12,777 bases of DNA, taken from positions 1 to 12,777 of the forward strand of contig JAPLLQ010000143.1 in the NCBI GenBank assembly GCA_026387485.1, given 5' to 3'. Below, in pieces: positions 1-6,556 of the stretch (positions are counted from its first letter, which is position 1; each line of letters opens with the position of its first letter). The notes beneath the pieces were generated by a model that was not told the origin of the DNA, did not search any database, and saw only the letters and a list, made by a program, of their open reading frames with translations. The DNA comes from Candidatus Omnitrophota bacterium. Lineage in GTDB: Bacteria; Omnitrophota; Gorgyraeia; Gygaellales; Profunditerraquicolaceae. The position numbers and the translations under genes are program-made.

Positions 1-20
1 ATCTTCCGACGAGAAAAAGC

Positions 21-49
21 TTGACTATCGACGGTTTTTAATTTAAGAT
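21..49 (+). promoter_or_regulatory. Predicted sigma70-type promoter for the arg/lys cluster
   Basis: A -35 element TTGACT (21-26) and a -10 element TAAGAT (44-49) are separated by exactly 17 nt, the ideal spacing for a housekeeping sigma70/SigA promoter. Transcription would begin near 55-57, leaving a leader of about 20 nt before the argC start at 78. The leader is too short for a T-box, riboswitch or attenuator. No other comparably good promoter was noticed in the gaps between the genes. The match is direct; promoter activity is inferred. Confidence 0.6.
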
Positions 50-66
50 GAGGTTTATAAAAAATA

Positions 67-73
67 AAGGAGA
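67..73 (+). promoter_or_regulatory. Ribosome binding site deciding the argC start
   Basis: AAGGAG-type Shine-Dalgarno sequence (67-72) lies 5 nt before the ATG at 78. It selects ATG 78 over the in-frame ATG at 48, which has no such site and overlaps the -10 element of the predicted promoter. Confidence 0.7.
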
Positions 74-77
74 AAGA

Positions 78-1121
78 ATGGTTAATGTAGGGGTAATAGG
101 GGCGACAGGTTATGCCGGCGAGGAATTAATTGCTCTGCTTTTAAAGCATCCTGAAGTAAGGATTACCAACGTTTCAGCTAAAATCGATAAGCCGCAAAAG
201 ATATCGGATTTATTTCCTAAATTTAAAGGCCGGGTTGACCTTATTTGCCAAGCGCCCGACGTAAAAGAAATTGCTAAGTCTTGTGATTTAGTATTTCTGG
301 CTTTGCCGCATACTGTTTCGATGCAGATTGCGCCAAAATTGCTTAAGGCCGGTAAAAGGGTGATTGATTTAAGCGCTGATTATAGATTAAAAAATCTAAA
401 GGTTTATGAAAAATTTTATCAGGTAAAACAAAGCGATAAGACTAATCTCGCTCAGGCAGTATATGGGCTACCGGAATTATACCGGGTTAAGATTAAAGAG
501 GCAAAACTTATTGCTAACCCCGGTTGTTATCCTACGGCAGCGATATTGGCCTTAGCTCCGTTGGTAGCTTTTGGCATTGCTGATACAAGCTCAATAATTA
601 TTGATGCTAAGTCTGGGGTTAACGGAGCAGGAAGAAAATTAGATGAAGGATTTTTATTTTTAGCCGAAGGATTTTTATTTTCCCAGATTAATGAAGATTT
701 TAAGGCTTACAAGGTTAATGTGCATCAGCATTCTCCGGAGATTAATCAGGAACTATCAAATTTAGCCGGTAATTCGATCAGTGTGATTTTTGTACCTCAC
801 CTTTTGCCTTTAAACAGGGGGATTATAGAAACGATTTACATCAAGAAAAATAAAAAGTCAAAAGAAAAAAACCAAAACCTGATTAGTTTGTATGAAAAGT
901 TTTATAAGAAGGAACCATTTGTAAGAATTAAGCCAGAAGGCCAATTCCCGAGGATAAAGGATGTGGCAGGGACTAATTATTGCGATATTGGGATTAAGGA
1001 TGATGCCGCAGGGATTATTGTGATTTCAGCGATAGATAATCTGCTTAAAGGCGCAGCAGGCCAGGCAGTTCAGAATATGAATATTATGTATAAATTTCCT
1101 GAAGAGTTAGGGTTATTATGA
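78..1121 (+). CDS. argC: N-acetyl-gamma-glutamyl-phosphate reductase
   Basis: NADPH-dependent reduction of N-acetylglutamyl phosphate to N-acetylglutamate semialdehyde, third step of arginine synthesis, cytosolic. The product is 347 aa, normal for the family. Visible are the N-terminal Rossmann motif GATGYAGEEL (residues 8-17), the catalytic cysteine in NPGCYPTAA (Cys150), SGVNGAGRK (179-187), the HQHSPEI segment (216-222) that supplies the catalytic histidine, and a C-terminal dinucleotide-domain segment with NLLKGAAGQAVQNMN. ATG 78 was chosen because it follows an AAGGAG site and directly precedes the Rossmann strand; starting at 48 adds ten unconserved residues. An odd feature is a 7-residue tandem duplication at about 190-201 (GFLFLAEGFLF). 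The stop overlaps the argJ start (ATGA), implying translational coupling. First gene of the cluster. Confidence 0.96.
   Translation: MVNVGVIGATGYAGEELIALLLKHPEVRITNVSAKIDKPQKISDLFPKFKGRVDLICQAPDVKEIAKSCDLVFLALPHTVSMQIAPKLLKAGKRVIDLSADYRLKNLKVYEKFYQVKQSDKTNLAQAVYGLPELYRVKIKEAKLIANPGCYPTAAILALAPLVAFGIADTSSIIIDAKSGVNGAGRKLDEGFLFLAEGFLFSQINEDFKAYKVNVHQHSPEINQELSNLAGNSISVIFVPHLLPLNRGIIETIYIKKNKKSKEKNQNLISLYEKFYKKEPFVRIKPEGQFPRIKDVAGTNYCDIGIKDDAAGIIVISAIDNLLKGAAGQAVQNMNIMYKFPEELGLL
645..681 (+). repeat. In-frame 21-bp tandem duplication inside argC
   Basis: The 16-mer GAAGGATTTTTATTTT occurs at 645-660 and again at 666-681, a period of 21 nt. It encodes EGFLF twice with two residues (LA) between. 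The period is a multiple of three, so the frame is kept. It lies between the SGVNGAGRK motif and the INEDFKAYKV segment, where ArgC proteins usually have a shorter linker. Confidence 0.8.
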
Positions 1122-2254
1122 AATTATATAATAAAGCGATTCTTCCTACAGGGTTTAAGGCCAGCGGAATAGCCAGCGGAATAAAAAAATCAGGAAAACT
1201 TGATTTAGCTCTTTTTCTTTCTGAGTTTTCTGCCAAGGCTAGCTGCCTATTTACCAAAAATAAAATACCGGCTGCGCCGATAATTCTCAACCAGCGTTAC
1301 CTTAAGAATAACCACCTATTTAGGGCGATTATTGCCAATAGCGGGAATGCCAATGCTTTTACAGGTTTACATGGTTTAAAAGACGCCGAACTTTGCTCTA
1401 AAATTTTAGCCAAAAATTTAGGCCTAAAAAAAGAAAGTGTTTTGGTTGCTTCTACGGGTATTATCGGAAGGAAACTGCCTGTTCCTAAAATTAAATCCGG
1501 GGTACCAGAATTAATAAAGAAACTCTCCATTTTAGGAATAGCCCAGGCTAAAAAAGCTATAATGACTACTGATACTTTTGTTAAGGAAGTTTCGCTGAAA
1601 TTTAATATCGCAAACAAAGTGATTACTGTTTGCGGGATAGCTAAGGGCGCGGGAATGATTGCTCCGGATATGGCTACCTTGTTATCTTTTATTTTTACCG
1701 ATGCCAATATTTCCCAGGGAGCGTTAGATAAAGCCTTAAAAGCTTCTGTAGAAGAATCTTTTAACTGTATTACCGTTGATGGATGCATGAGTACCAATGA
1801 CAGTGTAATGCTTCTGGCGAATGGAGGAGCAAGAAATAACCTGATTGATTCAGGAAAGAATCTGAAGTTATTCACTAAAGGGTTAGAAATTGTTTGTCTT
1901 GCTCTGGCTAAGAAGGTAGTCAAGGATGCGGAAGGCGCGAGTAAATTTATTCAAATCAAGGTAAGCAAGGCTAAAAATTTTAAAGAGGCAAAGCTTGCGG
2001 CATTAAGCATCGCCAATTCCACCCTTTTTAAAACTGCAGTATATGGCGAGAATCCGAATTTCGGCAGGATTGTCGCCGCTCTTGGCTCAAGCGGGATAGA
2101 GACGCAGGAGGAGAAATTAAAGATCAAAGTAAGTTCTTTAAAGAAGAAAGATATTAGTGTGGAGGTTATTATTAATAAGGGCAAAGCAAGCGCGACAGTA
2201 TATACCTCGGATTTAACCCCGGAGTATATTAAAATAAATGCGGAATATAATTAA
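1118..2254 (+). CDS. argJ: Glutamate N-acetyltransferase / ornithine acetyltransferase
   Basis: Transfers the acetyl group of N-acetylornithine to glutamate, releasing ornithine and regenerating N-acetylglutamate, so the arginine pathway runs as a cycle. Some family members also make N-acetylglutamate from acetyl-CoA; sequence alone does not settle which type this is. The 378-aa product has the family's normal length. Visible are STGIIGRKLP (112-121), IMTTDTF, and the self-cleavage region GAGMIAPDMATLLSF. In this region the proenzyme is cut between Ala186 and Thr187, and Thr187 becomes the N-terminal nucleophile of the beta chain. DGCMSTNDS and the C-terminal DLTPEYIKINAEY are also present. 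The start ATG overlaps the argC stop by 4 nt. No argE or argA lies in the window, as expected with ArgJ. A 12-bp tandem repeat lies near the N terminus. Confidence 0.96.
   Translation: MKLYNKAILPTGFKASGIASGIKKSGKLDLALFLSEFSAKASCLFTKNKIPAAPIILNQRYLKNNHLFRAIIANSGNANAFTGLHGLKDAELCSKILAKNLGLKKESVLVASTGIIGRKLPVPKIKSGVPELIKKLSILGIAQAKKAIMTTDTFVKEVSLKFNIANKVITVCGIAKGAGMIAPDMATLLSFIFTDANISQGALDKALKASVEESFNCITVDGCMSTNDSVMLLANGGARNNLIDSGKNLKLFTKGLEIVCLALAKKVVKDAEGASKFIQIKVSKAKNFKEAKLAALSIANSTLFKTAVYGENPNFGRIVAALGSSGIETQEEKLKIKVSSLKKKDISVEVIINKGKASATVYTSDLTPEYIKINAEYN
1160..1183 (+). repeat. Perfect 12-bp tandem repeat in argJ
   Basis: GCCAGCGGAATA occurs twice back to back (1160-1171, 1172-1183), encoding ASGI-ASGI near the ArgJ N terminus. 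ArgJ proteins often have a similar pattern of small residues here, so it may reflect the protein motif plus identical codon choice rather than a new duplication. Confidence 0.7.
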
Positions 2255-2298
2255 TCTACCCGTTACTTGAATTATGCGGGATAACCGGAGAACCGAAA

Positions 2299-3153
2299 AT
2301 GGAAGAAGCAATTAAAAAGGCAGATGTCCTTATAGAGGCTTTGCCGTATATTAAAAATTTTCATAAGAAAGTAATCGTAATCAAATATGGCGGGAGTATT
2401 TTAGGAGAGGAGAAGATCAGGAAGGGTGTATTAGAGGATATAGTTTTCTTGAACTTTATGGGTTTAAGGCCTATTCTTGTACATGGTGGAGGCCCGAATA
2501 TCAGCGACCGGATGCGCTTAAGCGGGAAGAAGGCTGAGTTCGTGGACGGTATGCGGGTTACTGACGAGGAAACCTTAGAGGTAGTCGAAGAAGAATTGCA
2601 GAGCTTGAATGATATTATTGTTGCAGAGATAAATGAATTAGGGGCTAAGGCAGTTGGTTTAAATGGAAAAGATAGGCAGTTGATCCAAGCGGAGAAGAAG
2701 AAAGCCGAGATAGATTTAGGCCTGGTGGGTAATATTTTCGGGATTGACAATGAGATTATGCAGGAGGAATTGAATAAGGATAGAGTAGTGGTAATTCTTC
2801 CTATGGGCCGGGGTAAAGATAAAAAAGCCTACAATGTTAATGCTGATGAGGCTGCGGCAAAGATTGCCGTGAGTATGAATGCCGAAAAACTGGTTTTATT
2901 AACCAATGTTAAGGGGATTATGGGTAATCCTGAAGACCCAAATTCATTTTTATCTACTTTAACTATTGCCGAAGCTAAGGGTTTGATTGATGAGGATGTT
3001 GTTCAGCAGGGGATGATCCCCAAGGTTAAGGCTTGCATTGATGCGCTTGGCGGCGGAGTAAAGAAAACGCACATTATTGATGCCCGGATTCCCCATGCCC
3101 TGCTTTTAGAGATTTTTACCGATCAGGGAATCGGAACGGAGATAATTCGGTAA
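2299..3153 (+). CDS. argB: Acetylglutamate kinase, probably arginine-inhibited type
   Basis: Phosphorylates N-acetylglutamate with ATP, second step of arginine synthesis; amino acid kinase fold, cytosolic. The product is 284 aa. Visible are the ATP-binding KYGGS (Lys29), VHGGGPNIS (61-69) for the acylglutamate, RVTDEETLEVVE (86-97), NVNADEAA (179-186, with Asn179 and Asp183 matching active-site Asn/Asp of the family) and GMIPKV (Lys242). An N-terminal helix of about 24 residues precedes the kinase core, and the C terminus reads HALLLEIFTDQGIGTEI. Both features are typical of hexameric kinases feedback-inhibited by arginine (Thermotoga, Pseudomonas), whereas the E. coli enzyme lacks the N-helix. 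Arginine inhibition is inferred. A 44-nt spacer separates it from argJ; GGAG lies about 8 nt before the ATG. Confidence 0.96.
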   Translation: MEEAIKKADVLIEALPYIKNFHKKVIVIKYGGSILGEEKIRKGVLEDIVFLNFMGLRPILVHGGGPNISDRMRLSGKKAEFVDGMRVTDEETLEVVEEELQSLNDIIVAEINELGAKAVGLNGKDRQLIQAEKKKAEIDLGLVGNIFGIDNEIMQEELNKDRVVVILPMGRGKDKKAYNVNADEAAAKIAVSMNAEKLVLLTNVKGIMGNPEDPNSFLSTLTIAEAKGLIDEDVVQQGMIPKVKACIDALGGGVKKTHIIDARIPHALLLEIFTDQGIGTEIIR

Positions 3154-3184
3154 CTAGTAAACTAGTAACTCGTAACTAGTAATT
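3151..3184 (+). repeat. Heptamer-type tandem repeat in the argB-argD spacer
   Basis: Four direct units follow each other: TAACTAG, TAAACTAG, TAACTCG, TAACTAG, then TAATT. The first unit contains the argB stop codon. The array fills nearly the whole spacer, and no clear Shine-Dalgarno site is left before the argD ATG (3191). Two other arrays with a 7-nt period occur in dapF. Confidence 0.75.
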
Positions 3185-3190
3185 AAAAAT

Positions 3191-4360
3191 ATGAAACTTC
3201 AAGAGGTATTTGACAGCTATAAAGAAAATATAATGCCTACTTACACCAAAACACCGGTGGTTTTTATTAAGGGTAAGGGTTCAAAGCTTTGGGATATTCA
3301 GTCTAAGGCTTATTTAGATTTTTTCCCGGGTTGGGGCGTAGGAAATCTCGGGCATTGCCATCCTAAAGTTATGCAGGCAGTAAGGGAGCAGGTAGCAAAA
3401 TTAATCTTTATTCCGAATAATTATTACCATATCCCTCAGGCAAAATTAGCCAAGGAATTAGTTTACTGGTCGCATCCGGCTAAGGTTTTTTTCTGTAATT
3501 CCGGAGCTGAGGCGAATGAGGGAGCAATAAAGTTCTCCCGAAAATTCGGCCAAGGTAGGTATGAAATAATTACTTTTGAGAATTCTTTTCACGGAAGAAC
3601 CTTAGCCGCCCTGGCAGCTACAGGCCAGTCTAAATACCAGCAGGGGTTTGCGCCTTTGCCGGAAGGTTTTAAATCAGTCAAGTTTAATGACCTAGAAGCT
3701 GTTAAAAAGGCGATAACCGATAAGACGGTAGCAATAATGCTGGAGCTTATTCAGGGGGAAGGCGGAGTCAATGTCGCCAGCAAAGAATTTGTTTTAGGAT
3801 TAAAGAAAATTTGCGAAGAGAAAAAAATGCTTCTAATTGTTGATGAAGTACAGACAGGGATCGGCCGGACAGGGAAATTATTTTGTTATCAACATTACGG
3901 CATAATCCCGGATATTATAACTTTAGCTAAGGCTTTAGGCGGAGGGTTGCCTATAGGTGTAATGATAGTAAAAAAAGAGATCGCTGATACCCTTGGCCCG
4001 GGAATGCATGCCTCGACATTTGGAGGAGGCCCGGTAATATGTAAAGCAGCTTTAGCGGTTTTAAGCGCAATACAAAAGGAGAAGCTGCTCACTAATACCA
4101 AAAGAATGGGAGAATATTTATTTTCTAAATTAAATGAGTTAAAAAATAAATATGCAGTTATAAAAGAGGTCCGGGGATTGGGCCTTATGCTCGGCGTAGA
4201 ATTAAATATTGAAGGCAAGGAGATTGTCCAGAAGTGCTTAGGAAAAGCTCTCCTGATTAATTGCACGCAGGATAAGGTCTTAAGGTTAATGCCGGCATTG
4301 AATATAACTAAGAAAGAGATCGATAAGGCAGTTTATATATTGAATGAGGTATTAAAATGA
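3191..4360 (+). CDS. argD: Acetylornithine aminotransferase
   Basis: PLP-dependent transfer of the amino group from glutamate to N-acetylglutamate semialdehyde, giving N-acetylornithine. The 389-aa product is a full-length class-III aminotransferase. Visible are GWGVGNLGHCHPKV (47-60), the cofactor phosphate-binding NSGAEANEGAIK (103-114), FHGRT (133-137), the PLP-binding aspartate in LIVDEVQTGIGRTG (Asp218) and the Schiff-base lysine in TLAKALGGG (Lys247). Class-III enzymes of this type can also act on succinyl-DAP, but that role is not needed here because dapL is present. The start is the first ATG and matches family N termini. The upstream spacer is a TAACTAG repeat with no clear ribosome binding site, which may lower initiation. 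A palindromic element follows the stop codon. Confidence 0.95.
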   Translation: MKLQEVFDSYKENIMPTYTKTPVVFIKGKGSKLWDIQSKAYLDFFPGWGVGNLGHCHPKVMQAVREQVAKLIFIPNNYYHIPQAKLAKELVYWSHPAKVFFCNSGAEANEGAIKFSRKFGQGRYEIITFENSFHGRTLAALAATGQSKYQQGFAPLPEGFKSVKFNDLEAVKKAITDKTVAIMLELIQGEGGVNVASKEFVLGLKKICEEKKMLLIVDEVQTGIGRTGKLFCYQHYGIIPDIITLAKALGGGLPIGVMIVKKEIADTLGPGMHASTFGGGPVICKAALAVLSAIQKEKLLTNTKRMGEYLFSKLNELKNKYAVIKEVRGLGLMLGVELNIEGKEIVQKCLGKALLINCTQDKVLRLMPALNITKKEIDKAVYILNEVLK

Positions 4361-4363
4361 CCC

Positions 4364-4403
4364 ATTCGCTTTCGCTCAGGGTTATCCTGAGCGCAAGACG
4401 AAT
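4364..4403. repeat. REP-like imperfect palindrome between argD and argF
   Basis: Left arm ATTCGCTTTCGCTCAGG (4364-4380) and right arm CCTGAGCGCAAGACGAAT (4386-4403) can pair with one mismatch and one bulge around a 5-nt loop (GTTAT). It is not followed by a T-run, so it is not a classical intrinsic terminator. The arms resemble the widespread CCTGAGCGAAGTCGAA type of dispersed palindrome seen in many bacterial genomes. Dispersal in this genome cannot be tested from one copy. Confidence 0.7.
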
Positions 4404-4424
4404 AATGGAAGGATAAGTTGAAGG

Positions 4425-5231
4425 ATGAAAAAAGACCTGATTTCCATTAAAGATTTAAGTGGTGATGAAATTAAGGCTATCTTTGATTTAACGACTCAAC
4501 TTAAAAAAGATAAGGCTAATTTTAATAAGGCCTTGGCTGGTAAAACTTTGGCTTTAATTTTTCAGAAACCATCCAATAGGACGCGAGTCTCTTTTGAGGT
4601 TGGGATGTACCAGCTGGGAGGAAACTCGATTTATTTAAGTCCGGAGGAGATAAATTTAGGGGTAAGAGAATCTATTGATGATGTCGCCAAAACTCTATCT
4701 AGATATGTTCAGGCAATAGTCTTAAGGACATTCGAGCATAAGAATTGCCTTAAGATGGCAAGAGGTGCTTCTGTAGCGGTGATTAACGGGCTATCGGATT
4801 TTTCTCATCCCTGCCAGGCGCTGGCGGACTTATATACGGTACAGGAAAAACTTAAAACACTAAAAAATATTACTTTAGCTTATGTCGGCGACGGGAATAA
4901 TGTCTGTAACTCTTTGCTTTTTATCTGTGCAAAACTAGGGGTAAATATGAATCTGGGTTGTCCGAAAGGTTTCGAGCCGGATAAAATAGTTTTAAAAGAA
5001 TCCATTGCTTTAGCTAAAAAGAACCAAGCTTCAATAAACCTGTACAATAACCCTAAACTTGCGGTTAAAGATGTGGATGTTATCTATACTGATGTTTGGG
5101 CGAGTATGGGTCAGGAGAAGGAAGCAGCGGCGAGAAAGAAGAGATTTAAAAATTTCCAGGTAAATAAGAATTTAGTAAAGTTAGCTAAAAAAAGCGTTTT
5201 AATTATGCATTGCCTGCCTGCGCATCTTTGA
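4425..5231 (+). CDS. argF: Ornithine carbamoyltransferase, disrupted by a deletion near the 3' end
   Basis: Family role: carbamoylation of ornithine by carbamoyl phosphate to citrulline. The open frame gives 268 aa, shorter than the usual 300-310. Carbamoyl-phosphate motif SNRTR (50-54), HPCQ (128-131), the ornithine-binding YTDVWASMGQE (Asp223, Ser227, Met228) and HCLPAH (Cys263) are all present. Immediately after HCLPAH the frame reads Leu-stop. The conserved C-terminal tail FDQAENRMH... lies directly downstream in the +1 frame (5227-5289). About 15-20 residues that normally link HCLPAH to FDQAEN are missing. The open product lacks the ENR arginine (Arg319 in E. coli) that binds carbamoyl phosphate, so it is predicted inactive. 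Either a real deletion or an assembly error. GGAAGGA (4407-4413) is the likely ribosome binding site. Confidence 0.9.
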   Translation: MKKDLISIKDLSGDEIKAIFDLTTQLKKDKANFNKALAGKTLALIFQKPSNRTRVSFEVGMYQLGGNSIYLSPEEINLGVRESIDDVAKTLSRYVQAIVLRTFEHKNCLKMARGASVAVINGLSDFSHPCQALADLYTVQEKLKTLKNITLAYVGDGNNVCNSLLFICAKLGVNMNLGCPKGFEPDKIVLKESIALAKKNQASINLYNNPKLAVKDVDVIYTDVWASMGQEKEAAARKKRFKNFQVNKNLVKLAKKSVLIMHCLPAHL

Positions 5232-5289
5232 TCAGGCAGAAAACAGGATGCATGTGCAAAAGGCGATATTAATAAAACTTTTATCTTAG
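5227..5289 (+). pseudogene. argF: Out-of-frame 3' remnant of argF
   Basis: Reading from TTT at 5227 gives FDQAENRMHVQKAI... and ends at TAG 5287-5289, a clear match to the conserved last helix of ornithine carbamoyltransferases. It is in the +1 frame relative to the upstream argF frame, which stops at TGA 5229-5231. It has no start codon of its own in a useful place, so it is reached only by frameshifting or not at all. It marks the original end of argF, giving a normal 27-nt spacer to argG. Confidence 0.85.
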
Positions 5290-5316
5290 TTAGGGACGGA
5301 AAGGCTGAAAGGCAAT

Positions 5317-6498
5317 ATGAAAAAAGTGGTGTTAGCATATTCAGGGGGTTTAGATACTTCTTGCATAGTCAGATGGCTGAAAGAGCAAGGGTATGAAGTA
5401 ATCTGCTTCGTTGCCGATCTAGGCCAAGGATTGGGCTGTGGTGAGAATTTTGAGGCGATAGAAGAGAGGGCTTTGGCAGCCGGAGCAGCAAAAGTTTATA
5501 TCAGAAACCTGCAGGATGAATTTGTTGAAGATTTCTGTATGCCGGCATTAAAGGCTAATGCCATATACGAAGGAAAATATCTTTTAGCTACCGCATTAGG
5601 CAGGCCCTTAATAGCAAAATATTTAGTCCAGATTGCTCATAAAGAAAAAGCCGACTCAGTTGCCCATGGCTGCACCGGAAAAGGCAATGACCAGGTAAGA
5701 TTTGAAGTAACTGCCGGCATATTAGATCCAAAGCTTGAAATTATTGCTCCAGTAAGATGCTGGGAATTCAAATCAAGAGATGAAGAGATAGAATATGCCA
5801 AGATGTACAATATCCCTATTGATGTAACCAAGAAAAAACCATATAGCATTGATAGAAATATCTGGGGAATTAGTATTGAAGCAGGTATCTTAGAGAACTT
5901 GGAGCAGGAGCCACCTGAAGATGCCTATATGATTACTAAGAATCCGACTACTCAAGCTAGCTATCCTAAGTATATTGAGGTTTCTTTTGAAAAGGGGATA
6001 CCGAAAAAGATAGACGGTAGAATCTATAAGCTAAAAACATTGATCAGCCACCTTAATGAGGTAGGCGGATTATACGGCGTAGGCAGGGCTGATTTAGTGG
6101 AGAACAGGTTGGTGGGAATTAAATCTAGGGAGATCTACGAAGCGCCTGCGGCAACGATATTGCACATTGCGCATAAAGAATTAGAATCTTTAGTTTTAGA
6201 TAGGGAGCTGGCCCATTTTAAGGAGATTATCAGCCTCAAATATTCCGAATTAGTCTATAACGGGCTCTGGTATTCCCCTTTAAAGGAAGCATTGGATGCC
6301 TTTGTAAATTCTACGCAAAAATATGTTAGCGGTACAATAAAGTTAAAATTATTTAAAGGGAATTGTATTGCCGTAGCTAGAAAATCCAGACACTCGCTTT
6401 ATAAAAAAGAATTAAGCACTTACGGCAAGGAAGATAAATTTAACCAGAAATTAGCCGAAGGGTTTATCAGGATCTGGGGGATGCCCTACCAAAGATAG
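5317..6498 (+). CDS. argG: Argininosuccinate synthase
   Basis: ATP-dependent condensation of citrulline and aspartate to argininosuccinate, cytosolic. The 393-aa product is about the family's usual 400. Visible are the PP-loop ATP pyrophosphatase motif AYSGGLDTS (7-15), the signature HGCTGKGNDQVRFE (117-130) binding aspartate and citrulline, DRNIWGISIE, and the C-terminal synthetase/oligomerisation region ending GFIRIWGMPYQR. The ATG is preceded by GAAAGG about 6 nt upstream. The gene is intact from start to stop, in contrast to argF just before it. Its last codons (CTACCAA at 6486-6492) form the outer left arm of a hairpin that extends towards argH, so translation of the end of argG may affect folding there. 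Confidence 0.96.
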   Translation: MKKVVLAYSGGLDTSCIVRWLKEQGYEVICFVADLGQGLGCGENFEAIEERALAAGAAKVYIRNLQDEFVEDFCMPALKANAIYEGKYLLATALGRPLIAKYLVQIAHKEKADSVAHGCTGKGNDQVRFEVTAGILDPKLEIIAPVRCWEFKSRDEEIEYAKMYNIPIDVTKKKPYSIDRNIWGISIEAGILENLEQEPPEDAYMITKNPTTQASYPKYIEVSFEKGIPKKIDGRIYKLKTLISHLNEVGGLYGVGRADLVENRLVGIKSREIYEAPAATILHIAHKELESLVLDRELAHFKEIISLKYSELVYNGLWYSPLKEALDAFVNSTQKYVSGTIKLKLFKGNCIAVARKSRHSLYKKELSTYGKEDKFNQKLAEGFIRIWGMPYQR

Positions 6499-6543
6499 CA
6501 ACACCCCGCGCTTATTGGAATTGCGCGGGTGTTCTCTTGGTAG
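6486..6543 (+). promoter_or_regulatory. Strong hairpin between argG and argH
   Basis: Inner stem: AACACCCCGCGC (6500-6511) pairs with GCGCGGGTGTT (6523-6533), 11 base pairs with one bulged C and an 11-nt loop. Outer stem: CTACCAA (6486-6492, the end of argG) pairs with TTGGTAG (6537-6543). No T-run follows, so it is not a standard intrinsic terminator. It ends directly before the argH ribosome binding site (GAAGGAGAAG). It may protect mRNA ends, pause polymerase or modulate argH translation; function is inferred only. Confidence 0.65.
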
Positions 6544-6556
6544 AGAAGGAGAAGAG

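Noticed and set aside
1..47. Tail of an upstream gene
   Set aside because: All three frames hit stops within this short stretch and none matches a family I recognise; too short to call.
48..77. Longer argC start at ATG 48
   Set aside because: The ATG overlaps the predicted -10 element and has no ribosome binding site; ATG 78 has a good one and gives the normal family N terminus.
1..77. Lysine riboswitch, T-box or arginine attenuator in the leader
   Set aside because: The inferred leader is about 20 nt and holds no such structure.
1297..1923. 208-codon antisense open frame opposite argJ
   Set aside because: It is fully inside a clear ArgJ gene, has no recognisable motif and mirrors the argJ codons. 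The other minus-strand open frames were rejected for the same reason.
6500..6533. Rho-independent terminator after argG
   Set aside because: The stem is strong, but the bases after it are CTCTTGGTAG, with no T-run, and argH follows closely in the same pathway.
6515..6556. Longer argH start at TTG 6515
   Set aside because: The added 14 residues are unconserved and lie in the hairpin; ATG 6557 has a strong ribosome binding site and begins the conserved MTKKLWGTRF.
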